A DNA stretch of 64,000 nt from Sphingobium sp. AP50 (GCF_900109095.1 NZ_FNYZ01000001.1:744001-808000); one strand, 5' to 3'; shown: positions 26,430 to 35,446, counted from the stretch's first letter. Numbers and translations: made by a program. The notes: generated by a model from the letters alone, not told the origin.

Positions 26430-27068
26430 GTGAAACTGTCTAATATCGCCCTGACTGCTATGCTGGCACTGGCTTTGGCGGGTTGCTCGCGCCGGGGTGA
26501 GATCGACCCCACCGGCGGTATCGTCTCGGTCCGTTCGGCCTGCCCGACGGCGGCGATCCCGGCGCAGACCGGCGATATCACCCTGTTCAGCCCAGCCGGC
26601 AGCACTGACGCTTCGGCTATCGACGTGGTGGCCAACATTACCGATCTGCGCTCCACTTGTTCGGAGGGCGCGCAATTCTACACCGAAGCCACCTTCGCCG
26701 TGAACGCGCGCCGCAGCGACGCCAGCGCTGCGCGGCAGGTGATCCTGCCCTATTTCTCGGTCGTGGTGCGCGGCGGCAATGCCGTGGTCGCCAAGCGGCT
26801 GGGTCAGGTGACGCTGAACTTCGCGGCCGGTGAATATCGCGCCAGCGCGCAGGCGAAGGCCGGCGCCTATGTCGAAAAGGCCGCCGCCACGCTGCCCGCC
26901 GAAATCCAGCAGAAGATCACGCAGAAGCGCAAGGCTGGCGATGCCGACGCCGCGATCGATCCCTTCGCCCAGCCGGACGTCAAGGCGGCGTTGCAGCGAA
27001 CCAGCTTCGAGCTGCTCGTGGGTTTCAACCTGACCCAGGACCAGCTCAAATATAACGCGACCCGTTAA
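26430..27068 (+). CDS. Putative lipoprotein, unknown function
   Basis: Not recognised beyond being exported: 212 residues with a signal peptide (VKLSNIALTAMLALALAGC) ending in a good lipobox, so it is probably an outer- or inner-membrane lipoprotein. I chose the GTG at 26430 because GAAGGA lies about 10 bases upstream and it places the signal at the very N terminus. The mature part is a beta-rich-looking domain with three more cysteines (SACPTA, STCSEG) and a C-terminal helical stretch (IQQKITQKRKAGDADAAID). It stands alone between ispH and argS. Confidence 0.75.
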   Translation: MKLSNIALTAMLALALAGCSRRGEIDPTGGIVSVRSACPTAAIPAQTGDITLFSPAGSTDASAIDVVANITDLRSTCSEGAQFYTEATFAVNARRSDASAARQVILPYFSVVVRGGNAVVAKRLGQVTLNFAAGEYRASAQAKAGAYVEKAAATLPAEIQQKITQKRKAGDADAAIDPFAQPDVKAALQRTSFELLVGFNLTQDQLKYNATR

Positions 27069-27084
27069 GCGCGGCCCCATTCAA

Positions 27085-27162
27085 CCGTTCGGGCTGAGCT
27101 TGTCGAAGCCCAGCCCTTTTTTGAAGAAAAGAGCGGCCCTTCGACAGACTCAGGGCGAACGG
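27085..27162. repeat. Palindromic repeat, family C (copy 2)
   Basis: Inverted repeat with left arm CCGTTCGGGCTGAGCTTGTC and right arm GACAGACTCAGGGCGAACGG, and an A/T-rich loop with TTTTTTGAAGAAAAG. It fills the gap between the lipoprotein stop and argS. Its loop contains a six-T run on the plus strand, so it could serve as a terminator. Confidence 0.75.
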
Positions 27163-27185
27163 ACCTTGTAGGAAAGTTTCGTCCC

Positions 27186-28913
27186 GTGTCCCTTTACACC
27201 CGTTTCACCGCCCATCTCGACGCCGTGCTTGACGCGCTGGAGGCCGAGGGCAGCTTGCCCGCCGGTCTCAACCGCAAGCCGGTGACGGTCGAGCCGCCGC
27301 GCGATCCGTCGCATGGCGATCTGGCGACCAATGCCGCGATGGTGCTGGCCAAGCCCGCCGGTACCAATCCGCGCGTGCTGGCCGACGCGATCGTGACCAA
27401 GTTGCAGGCTCTGGACGAGGTGGAGAGCGCGACGATCGCCGGCCCCGGCTTCATCAACCTGACCCTGACCGATCCGACCTGGCGGGCAGAACTGGCCGCG
27501 ATCCATGCCGATGCCGCCGATTATGGCCGGTCCGATTTCGGGCAGGGCGTCACCGTCAATGTCGAATATGTCTCGGCCAACCCGACCGGCCCCATGCATA
27601 TGGGTCATTGCCGCGGCGCGGTGGTGGGCGACGCGCTCGCCGCGCTGCTGGAATATGCCGGGCACAAGGTGATCCGCGAATATTATATCAATGACGCGGG
27701 TGGTCAGGTGGATGTGCTCGCCCGATCGGCCCATGTCCGCTATCGCGAAGCGCTGGGCGAGGATGTCGGCGCGATCCCCGAAGGCCTCTATCCGGGCGAC
27801 TATCTGGTCCCGGTGGGGCAGGCGCTGGCCGCCGACTATGGCGACAAATATGTCGGGGCGCCGGAAGGCGACTGGCTGGTGCTGTTCCGCACTTTCGCCG
27901 TCGCGAAGATGATGGACATGATCCGCAGCGATCTCGCGCAGCTTGGAATCGTCCACGACGTCTTCTCGTCGGAAGCCGAGTTGCAGGCAGCCTGCAAGCC
28001 CGAACAGGCCGAAGCCTGGCTGCGCGCGCATGATCTGGTCTATGATGGCACGCTGGAAGCGCCCAAGGGCGAACTGCCCGACGATTGGGAGCCGGTGGAA
28101 CTGCCGCTGTTCCGCTCGACCAAGTTCGGCGACGATCAGGATCGGCCGATCAAGAAGTCGAATGGTAGCTGGACCTATTTCGGCGCCGACATGGCCTATC
28201 ATTTCCAGAAGGCGCAGTCGGCCGACCAGTTGATCGACATCTGGGGCGCGGACCATGCAGGTACGGTCAAGCGCATTCAGGCCGCCGTCGCCGCCCTGAC
28301 CGAGGGCAAGGCGCGGTTCGACGTCAAGCTTATCCAAATGGTCCGCCTGCTGCGCGATGGCGAGCCGGTGAAGATGTCCAAGCGCGCGGGCAATTTCGTG
28401 ACGCTGGCCGATGTGGTGAAGGAAGTCGGCAAGGATGTGGTCCGCTTCACCATGCTGACGCGCAAGGCCGACGCCCAGATGGACTTCGACTTCGCCAAGG
28501 TGGTGGAAGCATCGAAGGACAATCCTGTCTTCTACGTGCAATATGCCCATGCGCGTATCAGCTCGCTTGGCCGCCGCGCGCAGGAAGCGGGGATCGATTT
28601 GCCCGCGCCCGACCTGTCCCTTCTTGGGACGGCGGAACTGGCCATGGTCAAGCTCGCCGCGCAATTCCCGCGCGTGGTGGAAGGATCGGCGCAGGCCCGT
28701 GAACCGCACCGTATTGCCTTTTATCTCAATGACTTGGCCTCCGCCTTCCATGGCTGGTGGAATATGGGCAATGATGATCCGCGTGCGCGCGTGATTTTGG
28801 CCGATGATCCGGCGATCACCGCCACCCGGCTTTTCCTCGCGCAGGGAATAGGGCAGATTATCCGCAACGGTCTGGCGCTGATGGGCGTTGCGGCCCTGAC
28901 GGAAATGCAGTGA
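27186..28913 (+). CDS. argS: Arginyl-tRNA synthetase
   Basis: Class I aminoacyl-tRNA synthetase charging tRNA-Arg; 575 residues, normal length. The HIGH-type motif is in ANPTGPMHMGHCRGAVVG, the KMSKS-type loop in PVKMSKRAGNFVTL, with the N-terminal tRNA-contact domain before and the helical anticodon-binding DALR domain (AREPHRIAFYLNDLASAFH) at the end. Start is GTG at 27186. It heads the argS, SPOR, nagZ, scpAB, tatABC block common in alphaproteobacteria. Confidence 0.97.
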   Translation: MSLYTRFTAHLDAVLDALEAEGSLPAGLNRKPVTVEPPRDPSHGDLATNAAMVLAKPAGTNPRVLADAIVTKLQALDEVESATIAGPGFINLTLTDPTWRAELAAIHADAADYGRSDFGQGVTVNVEYVSANPTGPMHMGHCRGAVVGDALAALLEYAGHKVIREYYINDAGGQVDVLARSAHVRYREALGEDVGAIPEGLYPGDYLVPVGQALAADYGDKYVGAPEGDWLVLFRTFAVAKMMDMIRSDLAQLGIVHDVFSSEAELQAACKPEQAEAWLRAHDLVYDGTLEAPKGELPDDWEPVELPLFRSTKFGDDQDRPIKKSNGSWTYFGADMAYHFQKAQSADQLIDIWGADHAGTVKRIQAAVAALTEGKARFDVKLIQMVRLLRDGEPVKMSKRAGNFVTLADVVKEVGKDVVRFTMLTRKADAQMDFDFAKVVEASKDNPVFYVQYAHARISSLGRRAQEAGIDLPAPDLSLLGTAELAMVKLAAQFPRVVEGSAQAREPHRIAFYLNDLASAFHGWWNMGNDDPRARVILADDPAITATRLFLAQGIGQIIRNGLALMGVAALTEMQ

Positions 28914-28925
28914 GGCGCTGAAACT

Positions 28926-29648
28926 ATGAGCGATTATGCGCGCGGACGACTGGATCTGGACGATGAGGATCGTCTGCCCTGGCTCGAACCCGCGATGGAC
29001 GATGGCGATGAGGAGGGCATTTCTCCGCTTCGTCTGCTCGGCCTCATCATACTGGGCCTCGCGCTGATCGGCGCGGTGGTCGCGGGTGTCTGGTGGATGC
29101 AGAATCGCAATGGCGGCGGCAGCGCGGGCGAGGGGCAGTTGATCGCCGCGCCCACGGACAATTACAAGATCGCCGCCAATGAGGCCGACGCCAAGAAGTT
29201 CGACGGCGAAGGTGACGCCAGCTTTGCCGCGAGCGAGGGCGTGGCCCGCGACGGCCGGATCGATCCCAGCCGCGTGCCCGAAGCGCCGATCGCCAAGACC
29301 GCGCCCGCTCCGGCCAGCGCCAAGCCGGCCGCGCCTGCCAAGCCGGCGGCCAGCGTCAGCGCGCGCGTGACCGACGAAACCAGCGTCGCGCCCAAGGCGG
29401 CAGCGCCCAAGGTGGCAGGCGGCGGCATGATCCAGCTTGGCGCCTATGGCAGCGCGTCGGGCGCGAAGGATGCCTGGACCAAGCTGTCCAAGCGCTTCGC
29501 CTATCTCGCGCCGCTCGCCATGTCGGTGGAACCGGCCGAAGTCGGCGGCGGCACCGTCTACCGCCTGCGCGCGGGCGCCGGTGGGCAGGCCAGCATGATC
29601 TGCGGCAAGCTGAAGGTCGCGGGCGAAAGCTGCATGGTCGTCAACTGA
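28926..29648 (+). CDS. SPOR domain-containing membrane protein
   Basis: Probable divisome-associated inner-membrane protein of 240 residues. A short acidic cytoplasmic segment precedes one membrane helix (LLGLIILGLALIGAVVAGV), then an Ala/Pro/Lys-rich periplasmic linker with repeated AKPAAPAKPAA units, and a C-terminal SPOR domain starting at MIQLGAYGSASGAKDAW. SPOR domains bind septal glycan lacking stem peptides. It starts 13 bases after argS. In related genomes nagZ follows directly; here a TetR/Rieske pair intervenes. Confidence 0.9.
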   Translation: MSDYARGRLDLDDEDRLPWLEPAMDDGDEEGISPLRLLGLIILGLALIGAVVAGVWWMQNRNGGGSAGEGQLIAAPTDNYKIAANEADAKKFDGEGDASFAASEGVARDGRIDPSRVPEAPIAKTAPAPASAKPAAPAKPAASVSARVTDETSVAPKAAAPKVAGGGMIQLGAYGSASGAKDAWTKLSKRFAYLAPLAMSVEPAEVGGGTVYRLRAGAGGQASMICGKLKVAGESCMVVN

Positions 29649-29717
29649 TCGGTCCGGGTCGGCGCCGTGAACACCTGATGCGGTGGACAATAGCGCCGGC
29701 CTGATCGACAAGGCCGC

Positions 29718-30266
29718 ATGGCCGACAAGAAACTGACCCGCGACACCATCGCCGCTGCGGCGCTGGACCTTCTGAACGAGCAGGGACTGGATCAACTCAG
29801 CCTGCGCCGGCTTGCGGCACGGCTGGAGGTGAAGGCGCCGTCCCTCTACTGGCATGTCGCGGACAAGAATGCCCTGCTGGCGCTGCTGGCGGAAAGCGTG
29901 TTCGCCGCCTGCCTCTCCCAGATCCCGCCCAGCCCGGACTGGCGCGCCTGGCTGCGCGCCTTCGGCCTGTCGCTGTGGCGCGCGCAGAATGATATGCGCG
30001 ATGCGGGGCGCCTGATCCTGCTGACGGCCCATCCCGAATCCATACTGGCCCGGATGGAGCAGGATATCGTTGCGCCGCTGACCGCGCTGGGGCTGGCGGC
30101 GGATGATGCCGTGGCAATGCAGGCGGCGATACAGGCGTTGGTGACCGGCTGGACCTGCTTCGCGCAGGGGCCGAATGCCGCCTATCTTCAAGGGCATATG
30201 GTGAACGAGGCGGCCTTTGTGCGGGCGCTTGACGCGCTGGTGGCGGGCTATGCCCCCGCCCGTTGA
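29718..30266 (+). CDS. TetR family transcription repressor
   Basis: DNA-binding repressor of 182 residues. The N-terminal HTH (LSLRRLAARLEVKAPSLYWH then VADKNALLALLAE) is closest in pattern to the TetR class itself, whose helix is followed by TLYWHV. The C-terminal ligand-binding domain is helical, with LRAFGLSLWRAQNDM and VTGWTCFAQGPNAA. It precedes the Rieske oxygenase gene on the same strand, and the gap between them holds a palindrome fitting a TetR-family operator, so it probably controls the oxygenase in response to an aromatic or other small molecule. The ligand is unknown. Confidence 0.9.
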   Translation: MADKKLTRDTIAAAALDLLNEQGLDQLSLRRLAARLEVKAPSLYWHVADKNALLALLAESVFAACLSQIPPSPDWRAWLRAFGLSLWRAQNDMRDAGRLILLTAHPESILARMEQDIVAPLTALGLAADDAVAMQAAIQALVTGWTCFAQGPNAAYLQGHMVNEAAFVRALDALVAGYAPAR

Positions 30267-30275
30267 CGCTGCAAT

Positions 30276-30302
30276 CTAACGGTGTTAGTTTGACATTGTT
30301 AG
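30276..30302. promoter_or_regulatory. Probable TetR-type operator before the Rieske oxygenase gene
   Basis: Perfect palindrome CTAACGGTGTTAG (30276-30288) plus a third GTTAG half-site at 30298-30302. A TTGACA -35-like hexamer lies between them at 30290-30295, though no convincing -10 follows. The spacing and the adjacent repressor gene make binding by that TetR protein likely. Confidence 0.65.
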
Positions 30303-30365
30303 GTGAAGGGCAGTGCCTGATCGCAACAGGCGACAGGCCCGGCCCGCAGGGTAGGGAGAGGCATC

Positions 30366-31433
30366 ATGTACCCATTTCGGGAGGGAAGTTTCGCGGTTCG
30401 CAACGGCTGGTATGTCGCGGCCTTCCGCGATGAACTGGGGCGCGATCTGATCGCGCGAACCATCCTGAACCAGCCGGTCGTCCTCTATCGCAAGGAAGAT
30501 GGCGAGGCCGTCGCGGTCGGCGGGCGATGCCCCCACCGCCATTTCCCGCTCGGCAAAAGCTGTCTGAAGGGCGACGCGATCGTCTGCGGCTATCATGGCA
30601 TCGCCTTTGGCGCCGATGGCCAGTGCGTCGACATCCCCAGCCAGAGCTTCGTCCCCCGCAGCTACCGCATCCCCAGCTATCCGCTGGTCGAACATGGGCT
30701 GTGGGCATGGATCTGGATGGGGGACGCGGGCAAGGCGGACGTGGCGCTGCTCCCCGATCTGGACGAGATCGGCCTGAATGGGCCGGGCGTGGTGGCGCGG
30801 CCCTTCTATGTGCAGGATGTGCAGGGGCGCTATCAGTTGCTGAACGACAATCTGCTGGACCTGTCGCATCTGGCCTATCTGCATAGCAGCAGTATCGGCA
30901 CGGTTGAAAATGCCTCCGCGCCCGAAGAACTGACCAAGCGGCCGGGCTTCCTGAGTTGCCGCCGCTATATCCGTAATGCCGACGCCCCGGCGGTGATGGC
31001 GGCGGCGGGGCGCTATGCGGGCAAGATCGACCGGGTGACGGGCATGGATTTCTATCTGCCCGGTTTCCATGCGGGCATTGGCGACATGGCCTATCCGCAG
31101 GATCATCCCGAAAAGCCGGGTGAAAATATCGTCACCAGCCGGGTCTATCACGCGGTGACGCCTTCCACGTCGGGCAGTTGCATCTATTTCTTCGCCATGG
31201 CGTCCGAAGATGTGGAGGGCATGGACTTCATGTTCGATTATCTCCGCCCGGTGCTGGAGGAGGATAAGTTCGCCACCGAGGAGATTGAGAAGATGCTGGC
31301 GGTGATCGGGGAAAATCCCGACGAACTGCTGATCAAGACCGATCGTAACGCCGTGGAGGGGCGGCGTATGTTGCAGGCGATGATGGATGCCGAACAGGCG
31401 GCTACGGCCGAACCGACGTCCGTGCCAGCCTGA
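30366..31433 (+). CDS. Rieske non-heme iron oxygenase, alpha subunit (VanA-like)
   Basis: Terminal oxygenase of 355 residues acting on an aromatic or similar substrate. The N-terminal Rieske [2Fe-2S] domain has Cys-x-His and Cys-x2-His in GRCPHRHFPLGKSC and DAIVCGYHGIAFG; the catalytic domain carries the mononuclear iron ligands in NLLDLSHLAYLH. The short length and motif style resemble vanillate O-demethylase and related demethylating monooxygenases rather than ring dihydroxylating types with a beta subunit. No reductase gene is adjacent, so electrons must come from elsewhere. GGGAGAGG precedes the ATG. It is probably under control of the TetR gene upstream. Confidence 0.9.
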   Translation: MYPFREGSFAVRNGWYVAAFRDELGRDLIARTILNQPVVLYRKEDGEAVAVGGRCPHRHFPLGKSCLKGDAIVCGYHGIAFGADGQCVDIPSQSFVPRSYRIPSYPLVEHGLWAWIWMGDAGKADVALLPDLDEIGLNGPGVVARPFYVQDVQGRYQLLNDNLLDLSHLAYLHSSSIGTVENASAPEELTKRPGFLSCRRYIRNADAPAVMAAAGRYAGKIDRVTGMDFYLPGFHAGIGDMAYPQDHPEKPGENIVTSRVYHAVTPSTSGSCIYFFAMASEDVEGMDFMFDYLRPVLEEDKFATEEIEKMLAVIGENPDELLIKTDRNAVEGRRMLQAMMDAEQAATAEPTSVPA

Positions 31434-31507
31434 CGGCGACCGATAGTTATAGCCGCGTTGCCATTTGCGCTTCGACAGGGCGCGCGGCTGGCGCTACCAT
31501 CGGCGGC

Positions 31508-32521
31508 ATGAAGCCTGTCATTTTCGGTCTTGCCGGTACGATCCTCACCCCCGACGAGCGCGCTTTCTTCGCGCAAGCGCAGCCCGCCGGCTATATCCTG
31601 TTCAAGCGCAACATCGTCGACCGCGCGCAACTGCGCGCGCTGACCGACGATCTGCGCAACCTTCATGGTCGCGACGACCTGTTGATCATGATCGATCAGG
31701 AAGGGGGGCGCGTCACCCGGATGCAGCCGCCGGTCTGGCCTTTCTTCCCGCCGGGCGCGGTGTTCGATCGCCTCTATGACCTTGCGCCGTCCAGCGCGAT
31801 CGCGGCGGCGCGCGCCAATGCCCGCGCCATTGCGCTGACGCTGGCGGAGGTCGGCATCACCGTCGATGCGCTGCCGCTGCTGGACGTGCGGCAGGAAGGG
31901 GCGAGCGACATCATGGGCGACCGCACGCTGGGCGCCGAACCGATGCGCGTCGCCGCGCTCGGCCGCGCCACGCTGGAGGGGCTGGCCGAAGGCGGCGTGG
32001 TCGGCATCGTCAAGCATATTCCCGGCCATGGCCGCGCGCTGGTCGACAGCCATCTGGAACTGCCAGTGGTCGACGCGAACCTGAATGCGCTGGACACCGA
32101 CATTGCGCCCTTCCATACGCTGCGCCACGCGCCGATGGGGATGACCGCCCATGTCGTCTATACCGAATGGGATGCGGAGCGCCCCGCGACCCTGTCGCCA
32201 ACCGTGATCGGCGGCATCATCCGCGACCGGATCGGCTTTCACGGCCTGCTGATGTCCGACGATCTGGACATGAAAGCGCTGAAGGGCAGCATTCCCGATC
32301 TGGCGGCTGGCGTGATCGCGGCGGGATGCGACATTGCGCTCAACTGTTTCGGCAAGATGGACGATATGGTCGGCATCGCCGATCGCCTGCCCGACATCAG
32401 CGACCTGTCCCGCGCCCGGCTCGACCGCGCCATGGCCTCTGTCGTGCGGGGCGGGGACCAGCCGCCGCTGGAGGAATTGCTCGCCATCCGCGATAGCCTG
32501 CTCGGACTGGTGCCTGCTTGA
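31508..32521 (+). CDS. nagZ: Beta-N-acetylhexosaminidase NagZ
   Basis: Cytoplasmic glycoside hydrolase family 3 enzyme that removes GlcNAc from recycled anhydro-muropeptides; 337 residues. The signature KHIPGHGRALVDSHLELP contains the acid/base His, and the nucleophile Asp lies in LLMSDDLDMKAL. IDQEGGRVTRMQPP is also typical. The stop overlaps the scpA TTG (TTGA). Part of the conserved block with the SPOR protein and scpAB. Confidence 0.95.
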   Translation: MKPVIFGLAGTILTPDERAFFAQAQPAGYILFKRNIVDRAQLRALTDDLRNLHGRDDLLIMIDQEGGRVTRMQPPVWPFFPPGAVFDRLYDLAPSSAIAAARANARAIALTLAEVGITVDALPLLDVRQEGASDIMGDRTLGAEPMRVAALGRATLEGLAEGGVVGIVKHIPGHGRALVDSHLELPVVDANLNALDTDIAPFHTLRHAPMGMTAHVVYTEWDAERPATLSPTVIGGIIRDRIGFHGLLMSDDLDMKALKGSIPDLAAGVIAAGCDIALNCFGKMDDMVGIADRLPDISDLSRARLDRAMASVVRGGDQPPLEELLAIRDSLLGLVPA

Positions 32522-33303
32522 CCGACGAGCTGTTCAGCGCCCCGGCCGTTCCCGCGCCGCACCAGCTGACCGTCAGTTTCGACCATTGGGAAGGGCCGCT
32601 GGACCTGTTGCTCAGCCTCGCGCGGACGCAGAAGGTCGATCTGCGCGAAATCTCCATCCTGGCGCTGACGCAGCAATATCTGGCCTTCATCGACAGCGCG
32701 CGCCAGTTGAAGCTGGAACTGGCAGCGGACTATCTGGTGATGGCGGCCTGGCTCGCCTATCTCAAATCCGCGCTGCTGCTGCCCAAACAGGAACAGCCCG
32801 ATCCCAGTCCGGAAGAACTGGCGCTGCGCCTGCAATTGCGGCTCCAGCGGCTGAACGCCATGCGCGATGCCGCCGCCCGGCTGATGGCGCGCGACCGGAT
32901 CGGCCGCGACGTCTTCCCGCGCCGCGCGCCCGAAGGGTTGCGGCTGGTGAAGAAGGCGCAATGGCGCGCCAGCCTCTATGACCTGATCGCCACCTATGGC
33001 CAGATTCGCGCCCGCACCCAGCCGGTGGTTCATACCATCGCCGTCCGCCCGGTGATGACGCTGGATGAGGCGATCCGGCGGGTCGGATCGCTGGTCGGTG
33101 CGGCAATCGACTGGACCCGGCTCGAAGCCTTTCTGCCGCCCGATATCGATCCGCCCAAGGCGAAGTCGGCGCTGGCCAGCAGCTTCGTCGCGGCGCTGGA
33201 ACTGGCAAAGCAGGGGCGGCTGGAAATTCAGCAGGACGGCATTTTCGAACCCATCTATCTGCGCGCTCATGTGCCTGACCCTGCCAACGGACCGCTGTCA
33301 TGA
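32518..33303 (+). CDS. scpA: Segregation and condensation protein A
   Basis: Kleisin-type subunit of the SMC-ScpAB condensin; 261 residues. Key segments are the N-terminal FDHWEGPLDLLLSLAR and DYLVMAAWLAYLKSALLLP and a C-terminal winged-helix segment (SSFVAALELAKQGRLEIQQ). The best start is the TTG at 32518, overlapping the nagZ stop; no ATG fits the conserved beginning. It overlaps scpB by a few bases, which predicts coupled synthesis of the partners. Confidence 0.93.
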   Translation: MTDELFSAPAVPAPHQLTVSFDHWEGPLDLLLSLARTQKVDLREISILALTQQYLAFIDSARQLKLELAADYLVMAAWLAYLKSALLLPKQEQPDPSPEELALRLQLRLQRLNAMRDAAARLMARDRIGRDVFPRRAPEGLRLVKKAQWRASLYDLIATYGQIRARTQPVVHTIAVRPVMTLDEAIRRVGSLVGAAIDWTRLEAFLPPDIDPPKAKSALASSFVAALELAKQGRLEIQQDGIFEPIYLRAHVPDPANGPLS

Positions 33304-33893
33304 TGTCTGAACCCGACGATTATCTGCGCGCCGTGGAGGCGACCCTGTTCGTGGCGGAAACGCCGCTGACCCCGGCGGAAATCCGGCTGTATGTGGGGGA
33401 GGCGGGCGATCTGGCCGCCACATTGCAGGCGCTGTCCGATCATTATGCCGGGCGCGGCGTCAATCTGGTCGAGCGGGCGGGGCGCTGGCATTTCCAAACG
33501 GCACCGGACCTGGCGCATATATTGCGGCGGGAGAAGGACGAGCAGCGCAAACTGTCGCGCGCCGCGATGGAGACGCTGGCGATCATCGCCTATCATGAGC
33601 CGGTCAGCCGCGCGGAAATCGAAGCGATTCGCGGGGTTCAGGTGGCGAAGGGGACGCTGGACGTGCTGATGGAGGCGGGCTGGGTTCGCCCCGCCGGCCG
33701 CCGCGAAGTGCCCGGCCGCCCGCTAATTTATGCGACCACCGTAGAATTTCTGACGCATTTCGGGCTTAGCAGCCGCCGGGACCTGCCCGGAATCGAGGAT
33801 CTGCGGGCGGCGGGCCTGCTCGATCCGGTCGATTTGGCGCTGGAGGGTCTGGCCGACCAATCCGTTGTGGAAAATGATGCGGAAGACGCCTAG
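33300..33893 (+). CDS. scpB: Segregation and condensation protein B
   Basis: Winged-helix kite subunit that dimerises and binds ScpA in the condensin complex; 197 residues. Conserved stretches are DYLRAVEATLFVAETPLTP, LSRAAMETLAIIAYHEPVS and EIEAIRGVQVAKGTLDVLM. It starts with ATGATG inside the end of scpA. tatA follows after 28 bases. Confidence 0.94.
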   Translation: MMSEPDDYLRAVEATLFVAETPLTPAEIRLYVGEAGDLAATLQALSDHYAGRGVNLVERAGRWHFQTAPDLAHILRREKDEQRKLSRAAMETLAIIAYHEPVSRAEIEAIRGVQVAKGTLDVLMEAGWVRPAGRREVPGRPLIYATTVEFLTHFGLSSRRDLPGIEDLRAAGLLDPVDLALEGLADQSVVENDAEDA

Positions 33894-33921
33894 ATAGGCG
33901 CTCTACTAGGAGTATTGAAAA

Positions 33922-34167
33922 ATGGGTTCCTTCTCGCTGATGCACTGGGTGATCGTGCTCCTGGTCGTCATGCTGCTATTTGGTGGCGGCCGTATTTCCG
34001 GTCTGATGGGTGACGTGGCCAAGGGTATCAAGAGCTTCAAGAAGGGCATGGCCGACGATGATGACGATGTGACGCCCGCCAAGCCGGCGACGCGCATCGA
34101 AGGTCATCGCGTGCCCGAACAGGATGCGCCGACGCCCAGCGCGACCGAAGAAAAGACCAAGGCCTGA
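33922..34167 (+). CDS. tatA: Twin-arginine translocase subunit TatA
   Basis: Pore-forming subunit of the Tat system that exports folded proteins; 81 residues. N-terminal membrane helix ([18 protein letters not shown]), the hinge with [13 protein letters not shown], and an amphipathic helix with [12 protein letters not shown]. Acidic tail is typical. First of tatABC. Confidence 0.95.
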   Translation: MGSFSLMHWVIVLLVVMLLFGGGRISGLMGDVAKGIKSFKKGMADDDDDVTPAKPATRIEGHRVPEQDAPTPSATEEKTKA

Positions 34168-34196
34168 TCCTCTCCAGCACAGGCCGATAGTCCCGC

Positions 34197-34655
34197 ATGT
34201 TTGGCATCGATTCGTCCGAATTTCTGGTGATCGTGATCATTGCTGTGATCGTGATCGGACCGAAGGATTTGCCGCGCGCGCTCTACAAGGTGGGGCAGAT
34301 CGTGGGCAAGGCGCAGGGCATGGCCCGCCATTTCCGCACCGGCATCGACGCCATGGTGCGCGAAGTGGAACTGGAAGAGCTGGAAAAGAAATGGGCCGCG
34401 CAGAACAAGCGGATCATGGACGAGCATCCGCCCGAAGTGGTGCCCGCTGCCGAAGCGCTGCCCGCGCCGACCGAGGAAAAGCCTGCATTCGTGGCTGAGT
34501 CTGCGCCCGTCGCCGACAAGCCGCCTTATGTTGCGGAGGCTGCACCGGCCCCCGCAGCGCCGTCGCCGTCGCTCGACAAGCCGCCTTATGTGGCGGAAGC
34601 GCCAGCCAGCGTTGCGAACACCAGCGTTTCAAGCAAGGGTGATGCGGCGGCATGA
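34197..34655 (+). CDS. tatB: Twin-arginine translocase subunit TatB
   Basis: Receptor-complex partner of TatC; 152 residues. The N-terminal helix carries [21 protein letters not shown] and the following amphipathic helix [17 protein letters not shown]. The C-terminal tail contains three copies of a KPxxVAE motif (KPAFVAE, then [10 protein letters not shown] and [10 protein letters not shown]) in a Pro/Ala-rich stretch, an unusual repeat for TatB. The stop overlaps the tatC ATG. Confidence 0.95.
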   Translation: MFGIDSSEFLVIVIIAVIVIGPKDLPRALYKVGQIVGKAQGMARHFRTGIDAMVREVELEELEKKWAAQNKRIMDEHPPEVVPAAEALPAPTEEKPAFVAESAPVADKPPYVAEAAPAPAAPSPSLDKPPYVAEAPASVANTSVSSKGDAAA

Positions 34656-35431
34656 TCGGGGATATTGACGACAGCAAGGCGCCCTTGCTCGACCATCTGA
34701 TCGAACTGCGTAGCCGCCTGCTCAAATGCGTCTATGCGCTGGTTATCACCGGCGCGATCTGTTTCTATTTTTCGGAGCAGCTGTTCGCGATCCTGGTGCA
34801 TCCGCTCAAGGAGGCGTTCGGCGACGGCGGCGGTCGGCTGGTCTATACCAAGCTGTACGAAGCCTTTTTCGTGCAGGTGAAGATTGCGGTCTTCGGGGCT
34901 TTCTGCCTGTCCTTCCCGATCATCGCAAACCAGCTCTGGGCCTTTGTCGCGCCGGGCCTCTATGCCAAGGAAAAGAAGGCGTTGCTGCCCTTCATCCTGG
35001 CGACGCCCTTCCTGTTCGCGATGGGCGCCAGTCTCGCTTATTTCGTGGTGATGCCCACGGCCTTCCACTTCTTCCTGGAGTTTCAGGGCAATAGCAGCGG
35101 CCTGTCGGTCGAGGCTTTGCCCAGCGCAGACAGTTATCTCGGCCTCGTCATGCAGTTCATCCTCGCCTTTGGCATCAGCTTCCTGATGCCGGTGCTGCTG
35201 ATGCTGCTCAACCGCGCCGGCTTTGTGACGCGCGCGCAACTGATCGGCATGCGTCGCTATATGGTGGTCGGGGCCTTCATTCTGGCGGCCGTGCTGACCC
35301 CGCCCGACGTCGTGTCGCAGCTGATGCTCGCCATCCCGCTGCTGCTGCTCTACGAAATTACGATCATCGCGATCTGGTTCACCGACCGGAAGGTCGCGAA
35401 AGAAGAGGCGGCTGAGGAAGCGGCGGCCTGA
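34652..35431 (+). CDS. tatC: Twin-arginine translocase subunit TatC
   Basis: Six-helix membrane receptor for twin-arginine signals; 259 residues. Seen are the N-terminal [36 protein letters not shown] and [18 protein letters not shown]. The ATG overlaps the tatB stop (ATGA). It closes the operon; a convergent gene follows 15 bases later. Confidence 0.96.
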   Translation: MIGDIDDSKAPLLDHLIELRSRLLKCVYALVITGAICFYFSEQLFAILVHPLKEAFGDGGGRLVYTKLYEAFFVQVKIAVFGAFCLSFPIIANQLWAFVAPGLYAKEKKALLPFILATPFLFAMGASLAYFVVMPTAFHFFLEFQGNSSGLSVEALPSADSYLGLVMQFILAFGISFLMPVLLMLLNRAGFVTRAQLIGMRRYMVVGAFILAAVLTPPDVVSQLMLAIPLLLLYEITIIAIWFTDRKVAKEEAAEEAAA

Positions 35432-35446
35432 CGCTGCAGCCTGCCC

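Noticed and set aside
27150-30197. 1015-residue open frame on the minus strand
   Set aside because: Runs antisense across argS, the SPOR gene and part of the TetR gene; composition is that of a shadow frame.
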